This document shows positions 21,821 to 34,118 of a stretch of DNA of 64,000 nucleotides, piece by piece (position 1 is the first letter of the stretch; each line of letters opens with the position of its first letter). The notes beneath the pieces are model-generated. The model was not told where the DNA came from, ran no database searches, and worked only from the letters and a program-made list of their open reading frames with translations. This stretch comes from Cucumis sativus (Eukaryota > Streptophyta > Magnoliopsida > Cucurbitales > Cucurbitaceae), in NCBI RefSeq assembly GCF_000004075.3, contig NC_026658.2:15240075-15304074 (forward strand), given 5' to 3'. A program made the translations under genes and the position numbers.

Positions 21821-22942
21821 ATGGCCGCCTTTCATTTCTCTAACCCTTTCCCCTCACCCATCATTTCCATCTTCCTATTCTTCTTCCTCTTCTTCAAATC
21901 CATCCATTCTCTTTCATCCCCCTCATTTTCCCTTTCTGGGTTTCACGGAGATCCACAGTTTGAGCTGAATGTTGCTCTGTACGGCGATGCGGCTCTTGTC
22001 GGCGGCGGTGCTCTCCAGCTTGCCAGTTCTAGTGGTGGACGAATCATTTACAACAAACCGATTAGGCTTCTTCGAGGTAAACCCAGGAGATTGATGTCTT
22101 TCTCTACAGATTTCTCGTTTTCTTTGTCGCCAAATACAGGGAAGAATGGACTGGGTTTTGTTATTGTTCCTAGTAGTTTTAATGTTAGTGGTTTTGATGA
22201 TGGACCATTTGGGTTTCATTTTGGATCGGAGATGAAACAGAAGTTAAATATGATCCTTGTTAAGTTTACTACTTCTTCTGATGCTGAAAATGGTGATCTG
22301 ATTAAAACTTTCGTGGGTATTGATGTGGGTTATAAGAGTAATAAATCATTAGCGGATTCAGGCAATTTTTCAAACAGTTCGTGGGCCTCAATTAGAGGGA
22401 AGAATTTACACGCTTGGATAGATTACCAGGTGGGTTCTAGGCAATTAGAAGTAAGATTAGCTGGAAACAGTAACAACAAAAGACCATTTGCGCCATTGCT
22501 TTCATACCCAGTTGATTTATCTCAAATTTGGGGAGAAAATGAGGAAGTGTTGGTAGGTTTGAGTTCATCAAAAGGGAACTCATCCCAGCCATGTTTGGTT
22601 TATTCATGGAACTTCAAGGTCAAGAGCATACCAAATTGGATGCATTCTGAGCCACTCGATCCAAAGACAATCGCTGTTGCGAGGGAGTCGGAACCGGAAA
22701 GTGTTGTTAAAGAGGAGGGGAGGAATTGCTTGATGAAAGTGGTAGCAGCCACGATTTTTGGTACTGGATGTGGGGCATTGACAGCTTTTGTTGGATTGTA
22801 TTTATGGACAATCTTTGGCAATAGAAGGCCAGTGGTACCTGAGGAGTTTGCTGTGCAGCAGATGGATGTTAAGTACAAGAAAGTCGTGGTGTTGGATAAA
22901 GCCATTGAAGATGACAATGGTAAGAAGAACGTTGATGTTTGA
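21821..22942 (+). CDS. Membrane-anchored legume-lectin-domain protein lacking a kinase
   Basis: Intronless, 373 aa. It has a signal peptide (residues 1 to ~30), a legume-lectin (concanavalin A-like) domain (~31-270) with strands such as FSTDFSFSLSP, NGLGFVIVPS and CLVYSWNFKV, a juxtamembrane segment, one transmembrane helix (~307-333) and a 40-residue cytosolic tail. It resembles the outer half of an L-type lectin receptor kinase, but ends with a stop codon after a short charged tail. The usual metal-binding strand VEFDT reads VKFTT here, so the Ca/Mn site and classical sugar binding are probably lost. Many NxS/T sites suggest N-glycosylation. The likely Arabidopsis counterparts are the kinase-less lectin genes At3g09190 and At5g01090 (from memory). 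Function unknown; a plasma-membrane co-receptor or adaptor role is a guess. Confidence 0.9.
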   Translation: MAAFHFSNPFPSPIISIFLFFFLFFKSIHSLSSPSFSLSGFHGDPQFELNVALYGDAALVGGGALQLASSSGGRIIYNKPIRLLRGKPRRLMSFSTDFSFSLSPNTGKNGLGFVIVPSSFNVSGFDDGPFGFHFGSEMKQKLNMILVKFTTSSDAENGDLIKTFVGIDVGYKSNKSLADSGNFSNSSWASIRGKNLHAWIDYQVGSRQLEVRLAGNSNNKRPFAPLLSYPVDLSQIWGENEEVLVGLSSSKGNSSQPCLVYSWNFKVKSIPNWMHSEPLDPKTIAVARESEPESVVKEEGRNCLMKVVAATIFGTGCGALTAFVGLYLWTIFGNRRPVVPEEFAVQQMDVKYKKVVVLDKAIEDDNGKKNVDV

Positions 22943-24432
22943 ATTTGAAAAGAAGGGAAAAGAAGAAATTTGTGTTGTAAAAATTCAAATATGTTTTTGT
23001 TTTGTTTTATTGTATTTGAAGAGGGATTTTTTTTCTTTCTTTTTTGTGTTGTTGTAATTTGGGTATCAATTGTCTAAAGATGTAGTTTTTTTAGTTACAT
23101 TATGTGCAAATGGAAAGCCATGCCAATCTGGCTAATTGTACTGTGAATGTAATTACCAATTTAATGGAACCAGTCCTTTTAACCCACCCCTCAATCTGGG
23201 CTGATTTCAACGGTGGGATTTCTTTTATGAATGATCCAATTCTTGCTGCAATTACCCATTCTAACAAACTAATGAAAACTCAGCGCACTCATGTCATGTC
23301 ACATAGCACTCTACCACTACCTCCAAACACTAACACAAATTTTATTTTAATCAAAGAGTTTGTTAGGTTGTCAATTAAAAGGAAAAAGAAAAATGTACTG
23401 TTTTACATTCCATTGTCTGTTGGACAATAAGCTAAGTTTTATAAACATTTGTTGTCAAATATACAAAACAAAAACTCTTAAAAATGAACGAAAAAAATAT
23501 TATTAGTTCTTCTATTACTTCTTTACAGGTGCAATAGTGCAATAGAACGTCAATTTTCATTTACTTTCTAGGTCCATTCTACATGAATTCTAAGTCGAGG
23601 TAGTACTCTATAACCAACAAACCATCAGTTTTTATTTATTCTCTAGGTGGTAGAAATAAGTTGTCCATACCAAAACCTCTATTTACACATAGTGACATAC
23701 CCTCCCACCCAAACAAAGATGTGTAAGTTACAAGTTTAATCCAAACACAACTTGAATGGACAAAGCGTGTGTACTTATGGGAGTTCATTTAGCTCCAAAT
23801 AAATCATATTCTTTCATTAGAGTTGAATTCAATTTTTCACTCAATATTATTATTACCTATTTAGAAAATCCAACTCTAGTATGTAGACTTTATAAAATAT
23901 GTGACCTTAAGATCACGAGTCCAAGAGACATTCCTATTGTGCTACTAAAGGGCTCCTTTAATTTTCACTCCAAGGACAATGTGATGAGTTAAGGCCATCA
24001 TTTAATGCAAATATATCTGAACCATAATAAATAACACAACTTCGCCATGAAAGCTAGCCATAATAGAGAAACCAATAAATCATCAGTTGCCTTCAATGTA
24101 TTTGATTAATAATTCAACACCTTTAGAAGGTCACCTCTAACAACAATCTTTCAAAACAAGAACAAAGAGCAGTAACATAAGCCTACTGTGCGGGCGGCTA
24201 TTCAAATCAAAAGTGGTGATGTTCACATATGGGATTCGAACAAAATTCATATTATGTAGGTTAAAAATTCAACTGTCTGAAGACACAATCAGTTCAAAAG
24301 TCAAGCACATAATAAAAGACAACAGAAAAATAGACAAATCCATATGACTGGCAACAGATAGTTGCAAGAGTTGCAACGTAATACATCCCTACAAACATCA
24401 TTCATAAAACCCCATCATTACACTCTATCTTC
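22943..24432. other. Intergenic between convergent lectin and beta-tubulin genes
   Basis: It contains the lectin 3' UTR (T-rich, to about 23100), spacer, and on the other strand the tubulin 3' UTR near 24350-24432. Short frames at 23104-23430 and 23756-23992 show no family character. Confidence 0.5.
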
Positions 24433-26120
<1,688 letters not shown>

Positions 26121-26225
26121 TTTGGGAGGAGAAAAGAAAGGGGATTGAGAGAAATGAAATGGGGTTTGTAGGGACAGAGAGAGATTGAAGAGAAATCTCT
26201 TTACACAGAGAAATGAAGGGTTTGG

Positions 26226-26233
26226 TTATAAAG
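26226..26233 (-). promoter_or_regulatory. TATA-like box of the beta-tubulin gene
   Basis: Read on the minus strand, the sequence is ctctttataaccaaac, about 105 bp before the start codon. The leader between it and the ATG is C/T-rich, as in other plant tubulin genes. Confidence 0.4.
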
Positions 26234-29200
26234 AGAGGGGAGGAGAGAGAGTGAGAAATTAGGGTTTTTTTTTTTTTGTTTGTTTGTTTGTTTGAAGGGT
26301 TAGATGAGGTGTGAAATGGCAACGGGCTACCTGGTGGAGTGGTAACGGTAAATGAAATGCGCTGTAAGGGCTTTTTCAAAATTTGAATTTTGAATTTGCA
26401 TTTAACAGCTGGAAAAGACCCGGCAATTTTCTCCAAATCCAATAAAATTAAATTATTAATTTTTTTAAATAAATAACTAAATATTCGGATATATGTGAAG
26501 TGAAGGTGTCAACATTTTTTATGACCTAATTAAACACACCATCTGTATACTCAAATTAATAATAATAACAAAATGTCATTTTGAACATTTGTTTTTGTTA
26601 AGTTTAAAAATTCTTTATGAAAAAAAAAATTATTGAAATGCTGTTGAATTGGGTAGTAAAATTAGATTATCTATTTTTAATAAGTTTTAGGATCGGTATT
26701 TTAGAGGTAAACTATATCAAAATTCCTCAAGTAATTGTAGTTTGCATTTGGATCTTGTCCATGTATTAGATTTTGATCATTGGAGGATAAGTATGTATTA
26801 GATTTTGATAATAAACTAACTAATTTTAAACTTTGTTGGGTGGGCTAAATTTAGATATTTGAAACTATAGTTACTTGAATATTTTGTTTTGTTTTGTTTT
26901 TATAAATGGGTGTTTCTTAATTTTATTTCTTTCATTTCTTATATATATATTTTTAATTTGGAGTGTTTGTTTGATATTTTTCTAAGTTGAGATGGTGACA
27001 TAGATTTCTTTTTGTATTCTTTTCTTATCATACACTACTTAGGTATATATTTGATATTTTCCAAAACCTAAGTATAGAGACAGCTTCATAGTTTCGAGAT
27101 GTGCTATTTAATTTTGAAGACACAAATAATAAGAAATTAGGAGAAATGTTGCTCTCAATGTGAGTTGTAATTTGTGATTTTATAATATGTTTTTATTCTT
27201 TGATAATAAAAGGTAACTTCTCATTCCATTCTTCTAAGTAAAAATAAATTAATTAATTAAAATGAAAATCAAGAACAAACTTAGATTGCCTTTTTAGGGG
27301 AAAAAAATAGAATTCAGGTGGAGAAAGACAATAGTTTATACTCTTCCGAGTAATAATGATAATAAATGTGATGAGTCAATTTGGATTTTAATTTTTTTTT
27401 TTTTTCTGTCCAGTGAAAAAATGTGATAGCAAAATACTGAAACTATTTATAAAATATAATTAAAAAATTAAAATAAATTATCAAATTTTTGGTATTTTAT
27501 AAATAATATGAAATTTTATATAAAAATATATATATAGTTCAACTATATAACATTGTGCATATATTATTGAATATCATAGATTTGATCCACCAATACTAAA
27601 TATTGTAAATAAATAAAACACTTAGGCATGACTTTACTAACAAGAAGTGTATACTTCCTCAAAAGAATATAGAAGTTTGAATTTTCAGTATTTGTTGAAC
27701 TAACAAAAACTTTTCTTAAATATCCATCTCTTCATTCTCTCATTCTACATTCGCTGTTACAAACTGCATATTCAATATTGTATGTTATTGAGTTAATTTT
27801 TCGACAATTAGAATCAATAATAGGTGACCTCCAAATTACTACAATGACTCATAATAGACCTTTCATGACTCATAGAGGGTCTTGTCATCTTATGGAGAAC
27901 CTTTGCAATGACTCGTAGAAGACCTTTACAGTTCCATAAAAGGATATGGTGACCTCTAGAATTCCATGGAAGATCCATATACTGAAGGATTGTAGAGGAC
28001 CTTTGGACTTCTACGATAATTCAAGTGATAGTTGAACTCGGTTAATAGTCCAAAATTTTAATAGATGAATCCACAAAAGGTAGTGTCGAGAGTTGGATAA
28101 ACATAAACGATACATTTAAAGATCAATCACGAGATTCAATGATGATAGTGTAACCACTTGGGCAAACTAAACAATTTCAACAACAAAAATGACAACACTA
28201 ATTAATTACTCAAAGCATCATTTACATAAAAGAGTACGATCCATCTAAAAAAATGTGGACAACTTATCAAATATACACTAAACTTTTATCGACAATATAA
28301 TCATCTAAACAAACTCAATTAATCCAAAGATTAAGAAAATGGCAATAATGCACCGCAAGTATAAGTACACAACAATGTCCACTTATTGGCAACGTGGAAA
28401 CTTTGTAAAAACAAATGTACACTAAACTTCTCATGCTATTATTTATGTTCAAATATTTTATTTTCTTTATTTTGAAAGACATTTACATTATCTTCTCTCA
28501 AAAGTAAAAATTTAGTACTCATCTATCTTTTTTATATCAAACCATGTTAGTAGTTATATATATATATATGTGGAATAAATTTTGAGCCATTGATTTGGGT
28601 TGTTATTGCTATTATTTGTATAGGAGGAAATGAGGAGAAAGGATGTTTAATATTGTCATAGAAATTTTTTTTAAAAAAAATCAAAGGTTAAATGTGTCAT
28701 TTAACAATCCAATGATTTACCATCCCACCTTATCTTATCCTATGTTAGTGTGTTACCCAAAATAGAATAATAAGAGTTAGACAAAAATATTATTTGATAT
28801 TAAAATTAGCACCCACCCCTTATATAGGGACGTATACCCCAATTCTCTTAAATGGAGAGGGACATTTTTGCAACCTTTTTTTTTTTATATATATATAAAA
28901 CATGAAGAAAATTGTAATTAGAGTATGATATATATAATGAAAATATCTATCTGTCATAGTTTTAATTTTCCACCTTCGAATCACATAATTTGATAAACAA
29001 TAATATTCTTCCAATAATTCCTTTTTTTTTCCTTTTATGGAAAAAAATCAATTGGATCTTACAATGGATGGATTAAAACTCTAAAATGAGAGTTATATAT
29101 ATAAATTTAAAGTATAAATGTTTATAAGTGAAAGGGTATTTTAAAAAATATTTAGTAGTTTTGTTATTTATAATCAATTGGATAAAGTGAATTAATTTAG

Positions 29201-29700
29201 TTAAATGGATGCTATTTTAAGTTAATTTGAAATTACCATCTTAAAATTCTTCTTCTGGAGTGATTTTCACATTAACAAAAATGACTTAATCAAAAAGCAT
29301 ACATACATTTGAAAAGAAATTAAAATTTGAGAGATAAAGACATGTTCTTAATGATTTGTATCAATTTAAAAGTCACTTAACAAACTAATACCTACAATCT
29401 CAAAGACTAATATAAAATGATGCTTTTTAGAGATGCCTTTTTACCGGCTCAATACTAGCAAGGAATTCCCCTCTTTGTAATTAATATTAATAAAAAAAAG
29501 TGAAAATGATTTTAGATTCTCATCCAATGAAATATAGTTTGAAAGAGAAGAGAGAGTGATGTATATGAAGCCAAACTTTGAAGCAAAGCAAAACCGAGAG
29601 GGTTCTCACACTCACTCTGAAAAGCACAAAGCCAAAAAGTAAAGGTTTGGCCAAAAAGATAACCCACGACAGAAGGCAACATTTGCCAAAGTAAATAAAT
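26234..29700. other. Intergenic, AT-rich, with a degenerate repeat block
   Basis: Upstream flank of the tubulin gene and downstream flank of the SSUH2-like gene (both minus strand). No coding gene is supported. It has long T runs and (TA)n tracts (28556-28569, 28888-28898) and the repeat block at 27840-28010 listed separately. Confidence 0.5.
27840..28010. repeat. Degenerate short-period repeat (gactcatagA-gaccttt)
   Basis: A phrase close to 'atgactcataga...gaccttt' recurs at least four times (near 27847, 27870, 27908 and 27985) in a block less AT-rich than its surroundings. Spacing is irregular. It may be a decayed tandem array or a transposon interior; I cannot name a family. Confidence 0.4.
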
Positions 29701-29816
29701 TTACACAACAAAGAAAGAAGAAGAAGCCACCCCATTATGAGAATTCAGAATCACAATATAAATCTATGAACTGGCAATGGCAGTAGCCACCCATGTGATG
29801 TGGTGGTTATCTATCT

Positions 29817-32800
29817 TTACACCTTCAACCACTCCAAGCAAGGACACAGCCCCCAACAGAATCTTGAAGGGTAGTAATCCTTCAAGTAAACTTCCTTACT
29901 CAAACCAACAATGTAGAAACTGAAAAATCTACCACGCTCAGCCATTGTGACACGGGTCACAGGTACAACTGAGATGATATGCCGTTCGCATATGACACGT
30001 GCAGTGGGAGAGACAGGTGCTCGATCCACTATGACTTCAGAAGAGAACTTGTTGAGGAAGAAGGAATCTGCGAAGAAAGCTGGTGTACATTGATAGGCTT
30101 GTGTGTTGCATAACTGAACCCCTTTGGCTCTGTGGAACACTTCGTCGGGTACAGATGCTGCTCCGCTCATAGCGCTTACTTTTCGAGTTGAAAGTGTCCT
30201 CCTGAAAAAGAAGAATTCCTTTCTTGTTGTTGTTATACACATCTTTCAACAAAAGATAAAATAGAATCTAGTTAATAAACATTCCAATTAATTTGTTTAC
30301 ACTACTGTTACAGTCCTATTAATCTACAAAATGTGTTCCATATTCCAAATCCCAAATCATGATAAGAGGAGAATAAGAAGGTCGACTGACAAAAATGTGT
30401 ACTATAGCCATGAAAATATGGGGTAAAGGAACAATGGAAAAAGTCGGATTCTTCTTGTGGGGCTATGCCTTGAGAAGTAGTAACGTGGGGTGGGAGCAGA
30501 TTTCATCTTCTTGCAGCTTTCTTTGTGGTAAAGGGGAAGAAACTCAAGTTCATATGCTTGTGCAGTGCCATTCTACCGAAAAGTCATGAACCGTGGGGCT
30601 TTTGTTTATCACCTTTAGAAGGTGTTTGGGGAATAAGGGAGTTGGAAAGTATAGAGTTGTGACTACACTTCTTGTTGGCTCAAGGAGTTTGTGGGTCTTA
30701 TTGCTAACGCACATTAATTTTATATCTTATCAACATTTTTAATATCGTGGACTCCAAAAGTTCGCAGTTCCATCACTTGCCTCAAACGCCCCTTTAGTAA
30801 GCTCCAGTTCAATCTTTAATATAGCCGCTAAACATCTCTTTTGGAAAGTATGAATTAAAACTGAAGAGTTATCCATGATAAATTTCAGAAGCATGTAGAA
30901 TATTTGAAACTATTATAGTCCTCGTAGGTTTTCTATGATAAATTTCAGAAGCATGTAGAATATTTGAAACTATTATAGTCCTCGTAGGTTTTCTTTGGAT
31001 CTCTTTGCACTGTTATCGTGGCAAGGATTCTTTTTCTTTTACTAAAACTAACCAACTGGAATTTTTTCTTTGTAATCCCTTTCCTCCTCCGCTTTGGATC
31101 GGTCTCAATTTCTCTTTTTATTGATCGTATGAATGTTACTGTTGATTCCTATCAGAAAAAAAAGTTATAGCTAGGGGAAGAGCAAGTTCTAAAAGATGTA
31201 TCAGAATTAGTATGCACACCATCTAACCACGGCAACACTCCGAGTCAAAAGAGAACCGCTATGCTGGCAAGTCTCACACTTGATTAGGCCACGAGATCCA
31301 CAGGTTGCACAAGGAAGTTTTCCCTTCCCATCACATTTTGCACATCTGCACGTGACAGACAAGAATTATTCAGCATATAGAAAAATAATAAAATTTCAAA
31401 CAAAAGTTATCAAAATATCAAATACAATGGTAAGGCCATTTCGAGTTCAAGGCGATGATATCATAGCTATACATCAAAAGATTTACAAAGAGTATTGTGC
31501 AAGAAGCCACTAGTCTAATACCGCACAAGACATGAGAATCTACCGTTAAATAACTTACATGGTGTCAGATCCATCTCTATGAGCAATCAAACCCCGACCA
31601 TAACAAGAAGGGCACTGAACCATATGATTTTCAACATAAAATCCAGGTTCTTGATTTGCATTACATGTCGGACATACAAGATCTCCTCGTCCTGCACAGA
31701 CTGCAGAGTTTTTCAAATACAAGTGTTAAAATCGAATGATAGTGAGTCTAATACATGTTTAGCACTGGTTTTGGACCCGTAAAATTTCCACTCAAGTTAG
31801 TAGGAATCATCGATGGGTTAAATCAGAAATTCCTATCAAATATGAAGTGTAAAAAACATTCCAACGACTACTTATTTAACTTCCAGGGTCATCACCTGAA
31901 CACTTCTCAACGGTTTCCGAATGGGGAATCCTTTTCCTTGATTCATGGGAAGGTACAAAAAGAAGTGGGAACTCAGATTTCAAATCCAATTCCCAGATTC
32001 CAAGTTCAGGTCCATTGTTTTTCCCATCGATTGTGCCACCTCTATATGGCTCAGTTTCTTTTATAACATCCCTTTCCTCAATAAAAGTATCCAGAGTTCC
32101 CACATAAACATTACAGTCTTCCACAGCACTGATCTTCCACCTACGAGCAGGACGACTTCCCCAGCAACAACGATGACCAACATGATCAATAAGCAGTTCT
32201 CTTATCTCTACTTCATCCAATATTTGTCTGCACATAAATCCATTGAGGAGCCACATTAATGATTTGCTATTGAAAGATAGACTTCACTCGTCACCAAAGA
32301 AAGCAAGGGTTGTCTGAAAACTGTTTTGGATAAAGAGTTTACAACTTTTTTAATTTTTATTGGAACAAAAATTATGTAAAAGCATGTTTGGATGAAGGTT
32401 TCTTCAAAATTATTTTCCCTTGATTGTGTTTCTTTAGGGTATTTTCATAAATGACCTCTACCATCAAAATACAAGTACAAACTTTTTTAAAATATTGATT
32501 CTAATACACAATAAAATTAACTCTTGGCAAATCAATCCTTTCAAATGCATTTCATGAAACAAAAACAAAACTGCTTTCAATACAGCCCCTAAGCTTTGAG
32601 ATAACTAAGGTCCCATACGAAAACAATTTCAATTGTAATTTTCTGTTTTGAAAATTTATGTTTGTCTTCTCAATTTCTCTCTTGACCTATCCTAAATAGA
32701 CACTTGATTTCCTTGTCAAATTCCTAGAAGATAGTTTTCAAAACTTAACTTGAACATATTAGGAAAGACAATAACAAAACACAGAAAATTATTTGTGGAA

Positions 32801-34118
32801 GTAATGTTTATAAGCTTACCTTTTAAATAAAAAAAATGGAATAGTTATCAAACATAAAGTATGTGAATATTAACGGAACTTGTTATTGACACTATTTTCC
32901 CTGCCACCATTAGTACTGTCTACCGATGGTAATACTTAACTCAGGCAACGACCATATTTATCAACCTATTCATTATCTAGTGATCACTTTCATTTCTCAG
33001 TGCTGTACAAAAAAGAAACTAAATCCTTTAGCCTTCTTACCTTCCTAAACTATTACCGGTTCGAGCAAACTCTCCTCCATAGCCACCTTGATAAAAGAGA
33101 CCTTGATCTGCAACAAATAGCTATTCATCAACACATCCATTATGATTTTCACAAGAACAAACACAACTGTTACGATCCTAAAGATTTTATTTTATTTATT
33201 TTTATTTAGTTTATAGATTTAAAATTTTTAGATATCAATTAATATTTATCCCTTGTATTCCTACTAAGTCAAATGGTAGGTAGTGTGATTCTCTATAATA
33301 GTGGTTAGTGCTTTCCTTAGTTTTTGAGTTTTTTTAGTTAAATTGTGGAAATCCAGAAGGAACAGGAGAGAATTGCACACGTTGAACTCTCCATAAGTCA
33401 ATTGGGGAGGTTGGGATTCCTCAAAAGTTTGAGGTTTAGACTCGCTCGAATGAGTTTGTGATCATTTTTATAATTTTATTATAATCTCTTTTCTTCCTTC
33501 TTTTTCGTTTATCTTGAATTTCGAATTGGGTTCGTAACAGCAGCAAATTCTTCTGATTGTAAGCAATGTTCATTATTTCTCTCAATCTCTAAACAAAAAG
33601 TGTCAAATCTCTACCCATACTTAACAAGAAGCAATTCATAATCTAAATGGAAATTTCAAGCAATCAGTAATATCATCCAAGTCCAAATTCCTCTACAAGC
33701 GCTAAGTAAAGCTTCCATAAAAGCTCAAAATCATTAATACCCACAAATTGATCTTCCGTAAAAATCAATTTCGTACCTCTAGGATCAGGCTCTGGCGAAC
33801 TAAGCAATGCGCCATGAAGTGAAGGCGGGTAATAATGAGAAACATTAGGCGCAGATCGAATTTCTTCAACGCTAACTTGGGTTCCTGCAAATGAATCGAT
33901 GGGGTTTGCAGAACCAGTTGTTCTCAAATACTGATAATGATCCAACTGATCCCTCCCTCCATCTCCCAATTCGCTTCGATTTTCTTCTCGAAACCATGGG
34001 GAAATAAGAAATGGGGAAAACCCCACAAACAAAAACTGTCAGCAAAGCCAATTGGGAGTCTATAGTTTTCAATCGCAAAGAAAAATGAGAGTGTACCTGA
34101 AATCAAAGGTTCCTCCAT
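29817..34118 (-). CDS. SSUH2-like protein with DnaJ-type Cys-rich zinc-finger cluster
   Basis: Minus strand, seven exons: 34118-34097, 33986-33777, 33107-33041, 32227-31896, 31700-31559, 31345-31220 and 30201-29817, about 427 aa; all phases agree. There is no J domain. After an N-terminal region (1-~208) comes a cluster of six CxxC motifs (~209-285): CSVCAGRG, CPTCNANQ, CPSCYGRG, CAKCDGKG, CATCGSRG and CETCQHSG. These resemble the zinc-binding repeats of DnaJ. The C-terminal domain (~300-427) ends in RFCWGLCPCLEWLKV. Order and ending match plant proteins annotated as SSUH2 homologues or 'chaperone DnaJ-related'; the molecular function is not known. The acceptor of exon 2 is a tandem site (33986 or 33983), so length may vary by one residue. 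Introns hold a solo LTR, a LINE relic and a 60-bp duplication. Confidence 0.88.
30395..31163 (+). mobile_element. 3' remnant of a LINE retrotransposon, antisense in the SSUH2-like last intron
   Basis: The plus-strand frame at 30395-30589 contains KVGFFLWGYALR, then LCGKGEETQVHMLVQC. This matches the pattern of the zf-RVT domain (KV.FFLW ... C..C...E...H....C) near the C-terminus of plant LINE polyproteins. Downstream, broken coding-like text continues to an A-rich end at about 31156-31163. Stops and frame changes show that it is inactive. Confidence 0.5.
30875..30994. repeat. Perfect 2 x 60-bp tandem duplication
   Basis: Units 30875-30934 and 30935-30994 are identical by eye. They lie inside the LINE-derived part of the last SSUH2-like intron. 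The lack of differences suggests a recent event or an assembly artefact. Confidence 0.9.
33168..33539. mobile_element. Solo LTR in the second intron of the SSUH2-like gene
   Basis: A 372-bp segment starts TGTTACGA and ends TCGTAACA, a perfect 8-bp terminal inverted repeat with the TG...CA ends of an LTR. The inside has an LTR-like 3' part (ttatcttgaatttcgaattggg). Flanking pentamers acaac and gcagc are not a convincing target duplication, and no internal retrotransposon sequence adjoins it. It probably formed by recombination between the LTRs of a full element. Confidence 0.55.

Noticed and set aside
24220-24260. tRNA B-box-like phrase gggattcgaac
   Set aside because: No A box, anticodon arm or acceptor stem could be folded around it.
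29520-29735. Minus-strand 71-codon frame downstream of the SSUH2-like stop codon
   Set aside because: Hydrophobic low-complexity reading of the 3' UTR with no start context or family.
31755-32259. Plus-strand open frames across 31.7-32.3 kb
   Set aside because: They are the complement of exon 4 of the minus-strand SSUH2-like gene, which has coherent splice phases and family motifs.
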